Assembly: GCA_903813345.2 (NCBI GenBank)
Contig: CAIIXF020000001.1
Coordinates: 34,131,366 to 34,195,365 of the forward strand
Reading direction: 5' to 3'
From: Owenia fusiformis
Lineage: Eukaryota > Annelida > Polychaeta > Sabellida > Oweniidae
DNA: 64,000 nt
Of the stretch, positions 34,325 through 46,147 are shown in pieces (positions within the stretch are counted from its first letter, which is position 1; each line of letters begins with the position of its first letter). A program made the translations under genes and the position numbers. Below the pieces are notes generated by a model. That model made no database searches. It was not told the DNA's origin and saw only the letters and a program-made list of their open reading frames with translations.

Positions 34325-35400
34325 TGTTAATCCAAACTCGTGTCTAAAATAATAATACACAAATGTAAACTTTATTCCATCGCAAAGCAGCTCCTCTGAA
34401 TAAAAAATATATTGATACTTTTGGTTTCATTTCTAATTGTTTAAAGGCACAAAGCATTCCAAACCACTTGTTAACGCAGACTCAGGTCCAAAAACTCAAA
34501 CTTTCACGTTATTCCATCGCATAGCAGCTCCCCTGCTAACAAATAGTAAAGGAATGACACTGTACCAGTTACCCTTATTCACAAACCCCTCATAGTACTT
34601 GACTCCCTAATCTACAACTGAAATAGCAGGTATACTGTACATAACTCCCGAAGTTCAGCACAATACATTCCAAAACACTGTTAACGCAGACTCAGGTCCA
34701 AAAACTCAAACGTTCACGTTATTCCATCGCATAGCAGCTCCCCTGCTAACAAGTACTTGACTCCCTAATCTACAACTGAAATAGCAGGTATACATAACTC
34801 CCGAAGTTCAGCACAATACATTCCAAAACACTGTTAACGCAGACTCAGGTCCAAAAACTCAAACTTTCACTTTATTCCATCGCATAGCAGCTCCCCTGCT
34901 AACAAACAGTAAAGGAATGACACTGTACCAGTTAACCTTATTCACAAACCCCTCATAGTACTTGACTCCCTAATCTACAACTGAAATAGCAGGTATACAT
35001 AACTCCCAAAGTTCAGCACAATACATTCCAAAACACTGTTAACGCAGACTCAGGTCCAAAAACTCAAACTTTCACTTTATTCCATCGCATAGCAGCTCCC
35101 CTGCTAATAAACAGTAAAGGAATGACACTGTACCAGTTACCCTTAATCACAAACCCCTCAAAGTACTTGACTCCCTAATTTACAACTAAAATAGCAGGTA
35201 TACATAACTCCCGAAGTTCAGCACAATACATTCCAAAACACTGTTAACGCAAACTCAGGTCCAAAAAACTCAAACTTTCACTTTATTCCATCGCATAGCA
35301 GCTCCCCTGCTAAGAAATAGTAAAGGAATGACACCGGGTAAGTTACCCTTAATTCACCAACCCCAAACAATACTGGACTTCCTTATCTAGCACGGAAACA
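34325..35400 (+). repeat. ~205-bp tandem array beside LINE ORF1
   Basis: Five to six units, with TTAACGCAGACTCAGGTCC near 34467, 34680, 34834, 35038 and 35247. Other shared blocks are TTATTCCATCGCATAGCAGC, GGAATGACACTGTACCAGTT and GCACAATACATTCCAAAACA. One unit (34680-34833) is about 50 bp shorter. Units next to the LINE are more diverged. It sits just upstream of the truncated ORF1 on the minus strand. Confidence 0.85.
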
Positions 35401-35689
35401 GCAGATATACACCTGTTGGAGATCTTTTTTGCACAATATATGCAGAGATTCCTAAACATGAGTATCTAATATGAATTGCCCGAAGCAACAGTTTCTTAAA
35501 TATCACAAGTGCACTGTTAGAGTAAATAGAAATTGCATCCAAAAGTGAGCAAACGTCATAATGATTTGATAAAGTGATATTAATAGAATTTATTTTCGAA
35601 AGTATGGAAAGTTCCACAGGGAAGTTTTCAGAAAGGAGGCAAATGAAATGGTCCCAAAAGTGCCAAACGGAGGAACCAATAGCATACAA
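35387..35689 (-). pseudogene. Possible LINE ORF2 C-terminal fragment
   Basis: An open frame of 100 residues reads SSVWHFWDHFICLL, then LLDAISIYSNSALVIFKKLL. Aromatic-rich W..F...L plus a terminal N-I-Y helix resembles the tail of L1/Tx1-type ORF2 proteins, but no diagnostic motif is present. It may equally be a chance frame. Confidence 0.3.
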
Positions 35690-35699
35690 ATAGAAAAAA

Positions 35700-36030
35700 T
35701 TGTATCAATATTAAATTTACTGGACTACCAAGACCTCCTCCCTAAAATGAGGTAACTTTTGGTTACCATAAAACATATGGAATCCAAATAGGATGCCCAG
35801 TAAATATAAAATGAAATATACTTGTGTTTTTAATCCCCCTTCCCGGGTATTTATGAAACTTTCCTAACGGAAAAAACAAAACAAAAAACAAATTGAATTG
35901 CAAAGATCTGTAACATTAATTTATTGATAAGCATTGAGTTCACTTAAACCAAAAATAAATGGCCAAATAAATTATCTATTTAATACAAGTAACTAGACTA
36001 TGAAATAATTTCAAGGTGAATGTGGCATTT
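35700..36030. other. No recognisable gene
   Basis: AT-rich; nothing identified. A run of AAAACAAAACAAAAAACAAA is at 35873. Confidence 0.3.
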
Positions 36031-36031
36031 A

Positions 36032-36520
36032 CACCCCAGTCACATTTCCTACGGCGACCTTGCGGTCTATCATTTCTGCGGCCAGTAACATTTCTACGCT
36101 CGCCGCAGAATTTCTGCGCTCTCATACTTTTGCAGTCACATTTCCCACGGCAGCCGCACGGTGAATTTTAAATTTCTGTTGATAAATAATACTTTTTTCA
36201 TTTTATTTACATCAGGACAATTTATAAATGTTATTCATAGTGCTAGGATGAAATATCAAATGAAAAGTGATCGTAAAAATTGACAAATAATGATTCAATC
36301 TTGTTGAGCCAGTTGATTTCTACGGGGACCTCAGAAATGAACAAATATTATAACTCCGAATTATAATTTCTACGGCGACCCTGCGGCCTGTAAAAAACTG
36401 GATCCGCCGTACGGAGGCCGCAAGGCGAGCGTAGTCTTTCTACGCTCGCCGCAGAAATTCACCGATTTAATTGATCTGCGGCCGACTTGCGGCCGCCGTG
36501 CGACAAATGTGACTGGGGTG
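36032..36520. mobile_element. GC-rich TA-flanked MITE
   Basis: Ends are CACCCCAGTCACATTT and its complement, flanked by TA (36030-36031, 36521-36522). The 489-bp interior is repetitive, with CTACGGCGACC(T)TGCGG and TTCTACGCTCGCCGCAGAA on both sides, so long stretches can pair. It is clearly more GC-rich than its surroundings. No coding. Confidence 0.75.
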
Positions 36521-36564
36521 TAACCTGGATATTGACTTTTCAAAATTATGGAGAAGTTAGTTTT

Positions 36565-37558
36565 GGTAGACTGTAAATCTAGTAAATCTAGTAAATCTCG
36601 TAAATCTAGTAAACCTAGTAAATCTAGTAAAATCTTGTAAAATCTTGTAAACTTTTTAGGGACCATTCATTTGATATCAATGTCAGTCTCTATGTAAGAG
36701 TATTGGTGATTATGATTCCTTTTACAACATTAGAAAAATACCTTCTCTGCATTAAAATTCAGAGTCATTCCTTTCATCAAATAATCAATATACAAATTTT
36801 TTAACAAAATTGTGAAATATTATAATAAAAAAGAATGTTCAAGGGGCTGATATGATATGGCTTTAAACTATTAATTACAAGGAATACAAGGAACATATCA
36901 TCATCAAAACGTAAATGGAAAGCATTGTAGAAATGCCATACTATACTTTATGTATAGGTAAAGCAAATAGATCAATCAGTAAGTTGTCTCACTAGATTCC
37001 CCTTACTACAGCATTTGATTGTTTTTTATTATTTTTTTGGGGTTGGCAAAAATCAATTTTGAAATTGCCATTTATCCATTCCTCTCACATTGGAACTTCT
37101 ACAAATATTGTCAATTGAACAGCATCGCCAAAAAATAAGCAATAACTAAATTATCTGATAGGCTAAGCATTATAACATTTTGTGAGGGAAAAACAAGCCT
37201 GTGTCATTTAGATGATACGCATTGTCCCCTCAGTCCTTAAATATGTAACTTAATTTATTAATAGAGCATGCTTCTTGGGTGGGTTGTGTATGATGATAAA
37301 ATGGGTGTACCATTTGATAACCATTTTGTTATCCAGTACTAACATATAGTTGTTTTGTTACTAAATATAATGAAATAAAAGGTAGAATTTTTTCTACATG
37401 TTCATTTCATTCATACAAAGGCATTTTCAGTGCTTTTTCGACATTTGCACTTTATATCTTAGACATTGAATAATCAAGTTTTTACAAGATTTTACAAGAT
37501 TTTACTAGATTTACTAGTTTTACTATATTTATTAGATTTACTAGATTTACAGTCTACC
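36565..37558. mobile_element. Mutator-like (MULE) non-autonomous element
   Basis: Long inverted repeats of about 95 bp begin GGTAGACTGTAAATCTAGTA on both ends. The exact 9-bp duplication GTTAGTTTT flanks it (36556-36564 and 37559-37567). A 9-bp duplication with long terminal repeats is the Mutator superfamily signature. The terminal repeats are themselves made of iterated GTAAATCTA units (left 36573-36640). The ~800-bp interior has no transposase frame. Confidence 0.85.
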
Positions 37559-37569
37559 GTTAGTTTTGT

Positions 37570-39790
37570 CTAATATAGGTGACCCATCGAAACTTACCAG
37601 GAAATATTACAAAACACAGCAAGTTGAGAAAAATAACATCGAAGAGTACACCAGTCATAAAAACAACGATCTCAAATCAAAATACAAGACCACCACACAG
37701 AGGGACACCTCCCTCACACAGAAACCACTAAAATACATTTCGAAGCACAACATTTAAAAAAAACTTAGACAAGGAAGGATCCATGCTAATTTTGATTCTT
37801 TATATCTTCAATTCTTCTATTATTCAATTAACTATCAATTATAAACAAATAAGCAATCAAAAGCTATCGAACTATCACCAATTATTAAATCTTCAACTCA
37901 CCCTTCTTGCCTGTGACTTCTCTTCTCAGTAACACGTAATGTTGGCACCTACTGTAGGTCAGCTTATCTCACTCTTCCCCCGTTTATTTCTTGTTTTTCC
38001 GTGTCGTCTGTCTTGAACTCCCAGCGTTGTGTCCGCGGCACTCCACTTCGAAAAACGGCACCAGTGTTGTTGTTTTGATATGTGTATATTTTATAGTTAT
38101 TTTATTTCTTCAATTTCAATCCTGGCAACGGCACTAGTGTTGCTACATTGATATGAGTATTGTTTATAGTTCTTGTATTGATTCATTTCTAAATTGAAGA
38201 TCCAAAGTGTTATTATATAAAATGTCCGCCAAGTGTGTTTGTAATTGTTCAATCTCTTCTTAAATTCCTTCGGCAAACAACAGAGACAAATCTTTTAGTT
38301 ATAAGTCATATATTTCTCCTTAAAAATACATATCATGCCCCTCAGCTTACAATTCTGTTAACACCCTCTTCTCAAAACCATATTTTTCTTCCAACTCCTT
38401 AGGAATTGTAATTTTCCCCAATTCTCTTATCTATGTTACAAACTCTATACTTGTTATATTGTGTCCGGTATGTGTTGATAAACCAAAGATATGTTTTTTA
38501 GAAAAAAGTGTAAGATACCATTCTAGATTGAATTGAATATTTATTACATCCTTCATAGCAGGGTTAGAAAACTCAAAAAGATACCAGATTGATTCTATGA
38601 TAATGTTTATATAGGCAGCATGGTTTAAAACAATTGGTAGATCTAGAAGGGGGTGACAAGGCCTCACCCGGGAGGGGACATTATCAAGGTGGTTCGCAGG
38701 GGTGGACTTAAGACATTGGCAAGGGGAATAGGACATACTCTGAAGTACAGAAGTAAATATTGTATTTCATAAATTCATAAATTCTAAAACAATTTCTAGC
38801 CTAAATCCACAGTTGTTAAAACAGTTCAAAGAAATGGACGGATTGTGAAATAATTCTTATCTTCTTTTACACTTGTTACTTGGAATTAACCACTTCAATT
38901 ATGTGGATGTACATTTTTAACACAAAAACTCGTCGCTTTATTTTCATCCTTGGTCCCTTTTGAAATCTGTGTTCTGTCAATCAGTGGTGACATCAATTGT
39001 CTCAGTGCGCCGGATATACAATTTTGATCCTCGAACCCCTTGGTCATGGGCCTGATGAAACGAGTAACTACTATCATTATGAGTCCTAAACAATAGTGTT
39101 TAAACACCTCCGCTAGTTTTTTGTCTATGTATTCGCAAATGCAAATACTAAATGAATCAACGAGTCGATAATCGCCTGTAGTAGCTGACAATATTATTTC
39201 AAAAGACGGTATGAAATTGCCAAAATGTTAATTAATTCAGTTTGTCACCGTACATACAAATGCTTTTGTTTGATATTTCTTTCTACATGTTCCAAATAGT
39301 CTGCGAAAACATGAATGAATTAAATAGATCAAAATTAAAAGAACCAGAGAAAGTACTTGTAATATTTCAATACTAGATTAGTAAAAATATAGAGTTACGT
39401 ATAATTACTTCATGTTAAAATACTATATGTATTGCTTTTGGTAATTAATTAGTTGCATTCGCGAATACAATATGTAACTCCACTTTGCTCCTGTGCAACC
39501 GCTTACCGGTCACAAATCTGGAAATAATTACTTCATGTTAAAATACTTTATGTATTTCTTTTGGTAATAAGGTCAGTTGCTTACACATAATTATCAATGT
39601 GCCAAGAGCGAGTAATGAGATTCCAATCAGTCAAGATTTTTGGCATGGTCTTTGCACTGCTTTGCATGGCGTGTGTCAAGAAGTGCATAGATGTGTAAAG
39701 AGTTGGATTCATCGCGTGTCAAGGTGTAAATAATTGGCACGTCTAGAAACCCGGCGTGAAAAGAATAGTTTCTAGACGTGTCAAGAATTG
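37570..39790. other. No recognisable gene; short local repeats
   Basis: A duplicated block with GGCAC(C/T)AGTGTTG occurs at 38058 and 38139. Frames at 37566-37757 (plus), 38431-38736 (minus) and 38895-39191 (minus) lack family motifs. A strong hairpin, CACGTCTAGAAAC...GTTTCTAGACGTG, lies at 39738-39781 just before the LINE fragment. Confidence 0.35.
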
Positions 39791-39799
39791 GAATCCCAT

Positions 39800-40870
39800 A
39801 TTTCACGCAGTGTATAATTTACAATAGTGCTCCAAATATAGCTACCAGCAAACTTGAAAGGCTGCATTATAATGCAGCTTGTCTAATCTCTGGTGCTCTG
39901 CATGGTTCAAGCACATATAAGGTCTTGAAGACATTAAACTGGATTACTTTCTCTGAGAGATAAGAAGAAGCCATCTTTGCTCATTTCTATTTCAAAGTAG
40001 AATTAATTTATCAGCTTCATATGTCACTGAATTGTTTAATAAATACTTAAATGAATCAAATAGAATCCTAAGGGCTGTCAGAGAGTATAATGTGCCTCTA
40101 GTTCATTTAGAAAAACTACGTATTTTGCTGCGATTGAAGAATGGAATGGTCTGCCTAATGATTTAAGAAATTGCAATAGAATATCAACTTTTAAAGGCAA
40201 ACTTTAAAAAAGCATTTCGGGAATGAAAAATGTATAAGTATTATATCATCACTTGATATCACTAGAAAAACTGAAATTATATTTACAAGATTAAAAGTGG
40301 ACCTATTTTTAAAAAGTCAATTATTTGCTCATCATTTTACAAACATTGACTCACCAGCCTGTAACTGCGGTCATGAAAATGAAACCCCTACTCGTTTTTT
40401 CCTCAACTTGTAGAGGATAGAATCCAACTACTTATAGATCTCCATATTATTGGTTGTTTAGAAAGATTCTTAGATGCTAACTCTGTTAGCAAAGTAAATA
40501 TGCTTTTGCATGGTACCACTGAACTTAGTAATGAAGATAATACACTTCTTCTGAAAGCAACTTTAAAATTCCTAAAAGCAACCAAGATTGACTAACATTT
40601 ATATTACACCACCCCATAATTTACACCACTGCACACCTTTTTGTAAAGCATTCTAATATCAGCCTTTATTGTGTTTTTCCTTTCTGTTTGTATATGAACA
40701 GTTACGAATAATTGTAACAAATTTGTATTTGTATTGCATATTAGTGTATGGTATATTTACTTCGAAGTTCAACACAAATGTTAAATTGATTAACCTTGTT
40801 GAATTTTCATTGTATGATATTATATGTTATAATATATGAACTTGAAATAAAAATGATTAAAATGATTTTA
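39800..40870 (+). pseudogene. 5'-truncated LINE 3' end (CR1-like ORF2 C-terminus)
   Basis: Starts with LERLHYNAACLISGALHGSS, equivalent to LDKIHYQAAVICAGVLHGSN in the LINE ORF2 at 5.7-9.4 kb. After frame changes it contains the Cys/His block CNCGHENETPTRFFL and a long C-terminal helix region ending near 40595, then 3' untranslated sequence ending in ATTAAAATGATT repeats at about 40870. Truncation at the 5' side is typical of aborted target-primed insertion. Multiple stops and shifts. Confidence 0.7.
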
Positions 40871-41289
40871 TTTATACTATGATAAAGATTATTACTACAT
40901 AATTTGTATATACTGTAAAGTTATCAAGTGACTGCATTGTAAATCAATATAAATCACAAGAATATACGAGGGGTGATCAGGAATTTCTGGACCGTTGGCT
41001 CTATTTTTGCCATTTTTTTATCCTTTCTTGATTTTTTTCACACAATATAACCCAAATAGATCACACCCTGATGATTTCACTGTTCTATGACATCATTATC
41101 CTTTTATTTTTGTTACCATGGTAACCTGTGACGCGACAAGGTGGAGCTCAGAAAAAATAGCAAATTTGAAAAATCAACAGTAGTTTTATATGATGTTTGG
41201 ACACTGTATTCATCGCTGAATATGTGACCTACTGTAATAGGTTGTATTATATCATGAAGTATATTCATTAATGTTCATAGTAACTGTCA

Positions 41290-41490
41290 TTATTCTTCCA
41301 TCAATTCCAATCCTTTAAAGTAGTTACCAGTATTTTGTAAGCATTTGTTATGCCTTTTCACCAAGTCCCAAAAGGCGTGATACAGACCGTCTTTGCCTAC
41401 AAAATGTGATTGTTTCCATCGGTTGTGGCCACGTAACCCATGCACCGTATCCCCCAGAATTAGCTTGGTGTGATTTTTATATTTTCCCAA
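41290..41490 (-). pseudogene. Mariner-like transposase 3' end, left arm
   Basis: The frame ends HFVGKDGLYHAFWDLVKRHN, KCLQNTGNYFKGLELMEE. The W..L..R..KC....G.YF pattern is the C-terminus of mariner-family transposases. No catalytic residues are included. A second inverted copy lies at 41569-41663. Confidence 0.6.
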
Positions 41491-41568
41491 CAGTGAAGAA
41501 CAAATTATGAGGTATCCACTTTGAAAACATTAATGAGATCATTCAGGAATTCACACACCGATGTTACA

Positions 41569-41663
41569 AAGTAGGCAAAGACGGTCTTTATCACGTCTCT
41601 CGGGTTTGGGTGAAAAGGCATAACAAATGCTTACAAAGTGCTGGTAATTACTTTGAAGGATAA
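41569..41663 (+). pseudogene. Mariner-like transposase 3' end, right arm
   Basis: The plus strand reads VGKDGLYHVSRVWVKRHNKC followed by LQSAGNYFEG, the same C-terminus as the left arm with a few substitutions. It ends at TAA near 41662. Confidence 0.55.
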
Positions 41664-42009
41664 GAATTGATGGAAGAATAATACTAGTTACTATGAACAT
41701 TAATGAATGTACTCAATGAAATAATACAACATATATATTGTGTGGAAAAAGTCACTCAGAAAGGATAAAAAATGGCAAAAATAGAGCCAACGGTCCAGAA
41801 ATTCCTGATCACCCCTCGTAGTAACATAACGTTGAAAGAACCTCCTATTCAACTACTTAACGCTGAAACAAGGAGGATTGGCTGCAAGAGTGCAACATCG
41901 ATATTCTGTCCAATATTGGAAGGGGATGTCGTGCTACAAAATTCGAATTCAAACAGCCGCCATTGTGTACACTTCAACATTTGAATCGTGACCTTTGGTC
42001 TTGTTTCCT

Positions 42010-42995
42010 AATAGACTAGAATCAGGGGGTTCAAAATACAATGACAACTTATATTTTGACGAGCAGGCAAGTCATGTTCCCTTATTGAAAGGAAAGGGGT
42101 TCCTTAATTGATACTGAGATTTAACAAGACGAAATAGGTGTCAAAATGTGTTTTTGATTAAAAAATGTGTTTTTTGCAGAATCTTTTTTTTAAATTAAAA
42201 AAAGATTTTAGAAATTTTATCTTAGTAAATACAGTCTGGTTGACTATGAAAAAGTGAAAATAAATCAGTTTTGATCTATTTTGGTGATTTTGGGGAGGTT
42301 TTAGAGATTTCTCTTGTGGTTGACATAGTGAAATGAATGTAGACTAGAATCAGTGCATTGAAAATATAATGACCTCTTTTTGACGAGCAGGCAGGTCATA
42401 TTAACTAATTGAAAGGTAAATGGTTTCTCAACTGATACTGAGATTATACGAGATAAAATAGGTGTCAAAATGTGTTTTTGGGTAAGAAATGTGATTTTTG
42501 CAGAAATTATTTTTTAAAATTAAAAAAATAAAAAATTTTATTTCAGTAAATACAGTCTGGTTGACTATGGAAAGGTGAAAATAAATCAGTTTTGATCGAT
42601 TTTGGTAATTTTGGTGAGGTTTTAGAGATTTCTCTTGTGGTTGACATATAGTGAAATTAATGTAGACTAGAATTAGTGCATTGAAAATATAATGACCTCT
42701 TTTTGACGGTCCTTTTTGACGAGCGGGCAAGTCATGTTAATCAATTGAAAGGTGAATGGTTTCTTAATTCATACTGAGATTTTACAAGAAAAATAGGTGT
42801 CAGAATGTGTTTTGGGGGTAAAAATGTGTTTTTTGCAGAAAAAATTTAAACATTAAATTTTTTTTAGAAATTTTATTTAAGTAAATACAATCTGGCTTAT
42901 GAGTACAAAAAAGTGAAAATAAACCATTTTTGATCGATTTTGGGAAGCTTTTAGAGATTTCTCTGGTGGTTGGCAGTATATGTATAGTGGAATAT
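42010..42995 (+). repeat. ~325-bp tandem array, three copies
   Basis: Copies begin near 42010, 42340 and 42662. Shared blocks are AGACTAGAATCAGTGCATTG, TTGACGAGCAGGCAAGTCAT, GGTGTCAAAATGTGTTTTTG, AAATACAGTCTGGTTGACTA and TTTTAGAGATTTCTCTTGTG. No coding signal on either strand. Confidence 0.8.
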
Positions 42996-42999
42996 ATAG

Positions 43000-43930
43000 T
43001 CAATTTACTATTTTTGCATTCCTAATAGAGACAATATTTAGGTTTACTACTCGAATTAGCATTTCTCCAAGAAAATTCAATTTTATTCCGTACTACATTC
43101 TGTCATATCCCTTCAGTTATATATTATTCACATATTCATAAAAGTAAAGAATACCAAAAATGCATATTGTAATATATTCAAAACCTTTGCAAACACAATG
43201 ATCAGTTTACTAAACAACACTATAAAATTGACATTGATACATACAATGTTATATGGAAACATATTTTTCAGTATCATCACCACAGGCTGTCATCAGCCAT
43301 TTTGAACAATGGGGTATATCAGGTCGTTTTTACAAGTTTCAATGTTTCCACGCAATTTATTACTAAACTGAAAAGCAGATTAAATGAACCAGCACAAATA
43401 CTGACATTGTAAATCATGCTCCTCGTAGAAATTCGTCTCACACCTTTTATGATCCAATATGATGTTACTGCAGAAGGCATGATCATTAGCTAATACATAG
43501 TATCTTTCTCTCACATCTGACAACTAAGAACATGTTCCTCTTTAGCAGCAGAAGATAATTCACTTGTGAGAGAATGCTGCATGCTAAATAGATACTGATG
43601 TTATATCACGTTTGAATTTTGAAAAAATGTCTTGATGATCTTTGCATTTCATTGACATTAGGTGATACCAATCCCAATGATGGATATTGTTGGTACTATC
43701 CAGAATTATATTATACTGGTTGTTGTGTACTATACTGGAATATCAGAAATGTATGTTGTGCCATTTTAACTTTTGTGGAGTTGTACCTTCCCCATTGTTG
43801 AAAATATATCATATGATTTATCAATTATCTGTAGAGATCCTGTTTGGATGTTATGCATCAATTGTATTTTCAAGGTTCTCTGTATATATTGTGTTCAACT
43901 GTTTCTTTTGAGCTTTTTATAACGTTCTTC
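43000..43930. other. No recognisable gene
   Basis: AT-rich. Possible 3' untranslated sequence of the MSP130-like gene (minus strand) lies below 43936. Short frames at 43619-43911 have no motif. Confidence 0.3.
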
Positions 43931-43935
43931 TGGAT

Positions 43936-44055
43936 TTAGTACAGAAACTGCACACTGTTTTCTGTGTGATAGACGCCACTGTCTGAACCATTGACTAACA
44001 ATTCTTTTTTGATAGGGAGATGATTGTGAGTGGTGATTATTGGTTCTAGACCGTA
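43936..44055 (-). CDS. Probable terminal exon of the MSP130-like gene (cytoplasmic tail)
   Basis: On the minus strand a pyrimidine-rich tract and AG (44057-44056) precede TAC at 44055. From that base in phase 0, exactly the phase required by the preceding exon, the frame stays open for 39 codons to TAA at 43938-43936. It encodes a hydrophilic peptide starting YGLEPII and ending ENSVQFLY, suitable for a short cytoplasmic tail. No transmembrane or catalytic feature. It lies inside a candidate transposon (41872-44384), which either argues against it or means the exon was captured. Supported only by phase, splice signal and open frame. Confidence 0.4.
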   Translation of the reverse strand, partial: YGLEPIITTHNHLPIKKELLVNGSDSGVYHTENSVQFLY

Positions 44056-44552
44056 CTAGTTCAATTAAGTCAATCAAACCAGAAAAAGTAAAATTATCGT
44101 AACACTAGATTGGCTGGCAGAGCTCCAACCTGGCACAATGACAAGTTGACGACAACTATTTATGTGGTGATCAACACTGATTGTATTGTTTGAACTAGTT
44201 AGGGGATGAAGAATATTATATTAATTAATTGTCTAATTAGTGCCTTTTGACACCTCGTTCACCATGTTAAATCTCATAAATCTTTTGTTATATATAAGGG
44301 AGTATTTTGATATAGGTCTCTTGCCTGCTCGTTGCGTTTTCATTGTTGGAAAATATCGACTTCGATTCTGGGAGCCAATCCTCCTACGCTGATAATAATG
44401 AAAGTCAATTGTTTGTTTCTCTTAATTTTGAAAAGCACATATACTGCATTGTTATCCTAGGAAGGCTGTCTAGGGTTTTCTGATATCACTTGCACTTTCG
44501 TTCTGGAACTCCTGAAAACGTGTAAAAATCATTTCATAAATCAATAGATATA

Positions 44553-45421
44553 CACTCCCCTCCATAAGTTTGTCAACCTTAGCTCCCCCATTGTACTACG
44601 TGATAAAGCCCCTTTACCTTTGATTTTTTTATTTACTTAACCTGCGATGAAAATACTTATACTATTGATGGAAACGTATTTTGACTTTATTTCCAATACC
44701 TCTAATTTTCTCAATTTTTCCCCAAATTACAATAGGTCAAAATTGATGATTTTTTGAAAATCGACATTTCCATGTTAACCAATGGGAAATGGTAGGTTTG
44801 CTGCAAGTCATATGGCAGAATATCCCTCCATCAGAGTCCTTGCAAAAAATACAAGTTAGGTAGGCAATTGAATTTGCTAACTTTATGGAACAAAAAATTG
44901 TTAAGTTTTCTTAAGGTTCAACAAAGTTATAGGTCTTTAAAATCAAAATTGTTTTTCAGAAAACCTCTCCAATTGAAATAACACAGGAGGCAAAAAATGA
45001 TTTTCAAAAACGACTTTGAAGCTCTGTAAATTTAGTATTTATCAAGTAAACTAAACACTAAGTGTACAAAAAAGTTAGACAATTCATGATCAATTTTTTA
45101 TACAAAAATATTTCATGCCGAATCTTTCACTGAATAGATATCCTGATTTCTGATTTACCCAGAACCCACCATTTCCCATTGGTTTACATGGGAATGACGA
45201 TTTTCAAATATTCATCAAATTTTTCATCAATTTTAGACCTATTGTAATTGAGGGAAAAAAGTGGAAAAATTTGGAGGTACGGAAATATAGTCAATTTACG
45301 TTTCCATCAATAGTATACGTATTTTCATCGCAGGTTAAATAGATAAAAAGTCAAAGGTAAAGGGGCTTTAACACGTAGTTCAATGGTGGAGCTAAGGTTG
45401 CTAAACTTATGGAGGGGAGTG
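44553..45421. mobile_element. Foldback MITE, 869 bp
   Basis: CACTCCCCTCCATAAGTTTG and its near-complement bound it, flanked by TA (44551-44552, 45422-45423). Pairing continues almost to the middle: ATTTTCATCGCAGGTTAA, AAAGGTAAAGGGGCTTTA and ACCATTTCCCATTGGTT occur in both arms. It is essentially a palindrome of ~430-bp arms. No coding. Confidence 0.85.
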
Positions 45422-45481
45422 TATGACAGTTAGCATCATTGTATATGTGCGCAAGACTATAGTTCCGAATTCAACGACCCC

Positions 45482-45610
45482 ATGTTGCTAAAGCAACCAT
45501 ATTAAGACTTAATATCAATGTTTGTATTGCTAAAGCAACCATATTAAGACTTAATATTAATGTTTGTATTGCTAAAGCAGCCATATTAAGACTTAATATT
45601 AATGTTTGAT
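45482..45610 (+). repeat. 55-bp tandem repeat, ~2.3 copies
   Basis: The unit contains TTGCTAAAGCAACCATATTA followed by AGACTTAATATTAATGTTTG. Copies start near 45486, 45536 and 45587, with one or two substitutions each. Confidence 0.8.
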
Positions 45611-46147
45611 GTTTTTTTTAAAATTATTTTCAGCCATTGTAGTTGTAGTTAACATTCATTTGTCTCTCAGTCAGTCAACAATAGAAGCACGATTTAAAAC
45701 CTGGGTCAATAAGATTCCAGTTTTAAATTATTTGCATTCCTTTTTAATACAGAACTCCCTCCTGTGAGCCCAGGTTCAAAAGCTTGCATATTTTCAAAGT
45801 AGATGCCATATCATTATCGGAAAATTCACTTTTTGTCAATTCAGTAGCTTTTTAACTGATTTCAAGTGTCCTGCATTGTAAAAACACATGTCACTATAAA
45901 GTTTATTGGGATAATTTTGTAAAAGAATTTGCAAAAAACGAATATCTGCTTTTGTTAGTGTCTGCCATTTTAGCCATCGTTCACTTTTCTCTTTCTGAAC
46001 AACACCACGTGAGCCCAGAACCCACTGTGCTATTTAGTATTTACGTCAAAAACTTTTGAAGAGCGAATAATATATGAATACATGATCGGATCTTGGCTCA
46101 GCGGTATGTTGTCTCGACACGGGTGTCGAATAGTATCGTGACCTGTA

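Larger units (their letters stand above)
40967..41818. mobile_element. Palindromic mariner-type derivative
   Basis: Termini CGAGGGGTGATCAGGAATTT and complement, flanked by TA (40965-40966, 41819-41820). Terminal identity exceeds 55 bp. Inner parts also pair: 41275-41430 is the complement of about 41560-41700. Both arms hold the 3' end of the same mariner-like transposase, so both ends derive from one terminus. Confidence 0.8.
41872..44384. mobile_element. Candidate 2.5-kb DNA element
   Basis: GGAGGATTGGCT at 41872 has its complement AGCCAATCCTCC ending at 44384. Weaker inverted similarity continues inward (TCGATATT..TCCAA, ACGAGCAGGCAAG, GAGATTTAACA, GGTGTCAAAA). ACGCTGA lies near both edges (41860-41866, 44386-44392), but with 5 and 1 bases between it and the inverted repeat. 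The 325-bp array at 42.0-43.0 kb and the proposed terminal exon at 43936-44055 lie inside it. Confidence 0.4.

Noticed and set aside
34325-35400. CRISPR-like array
   Set aside because: Units are ~205 bp throughout with no short-repeat and unique-spacer structure, and the DNA is eukaryotic.
37566-37757. 63-residue Lys/Thr-rich frame starting at the MULE flank
   Set aside because: No family motif and its start lies in the target duplication, so it is likely chance.
38431-39191. Two minus-strand frames of about 100 residues
   Set aside because: No recognisable domain, splice context or repeat relationship.
45482-45610. CRISPR-like 55-bp repeats
   Set aside because: Fewer than three copies and the whole unit repeats; no spacers.
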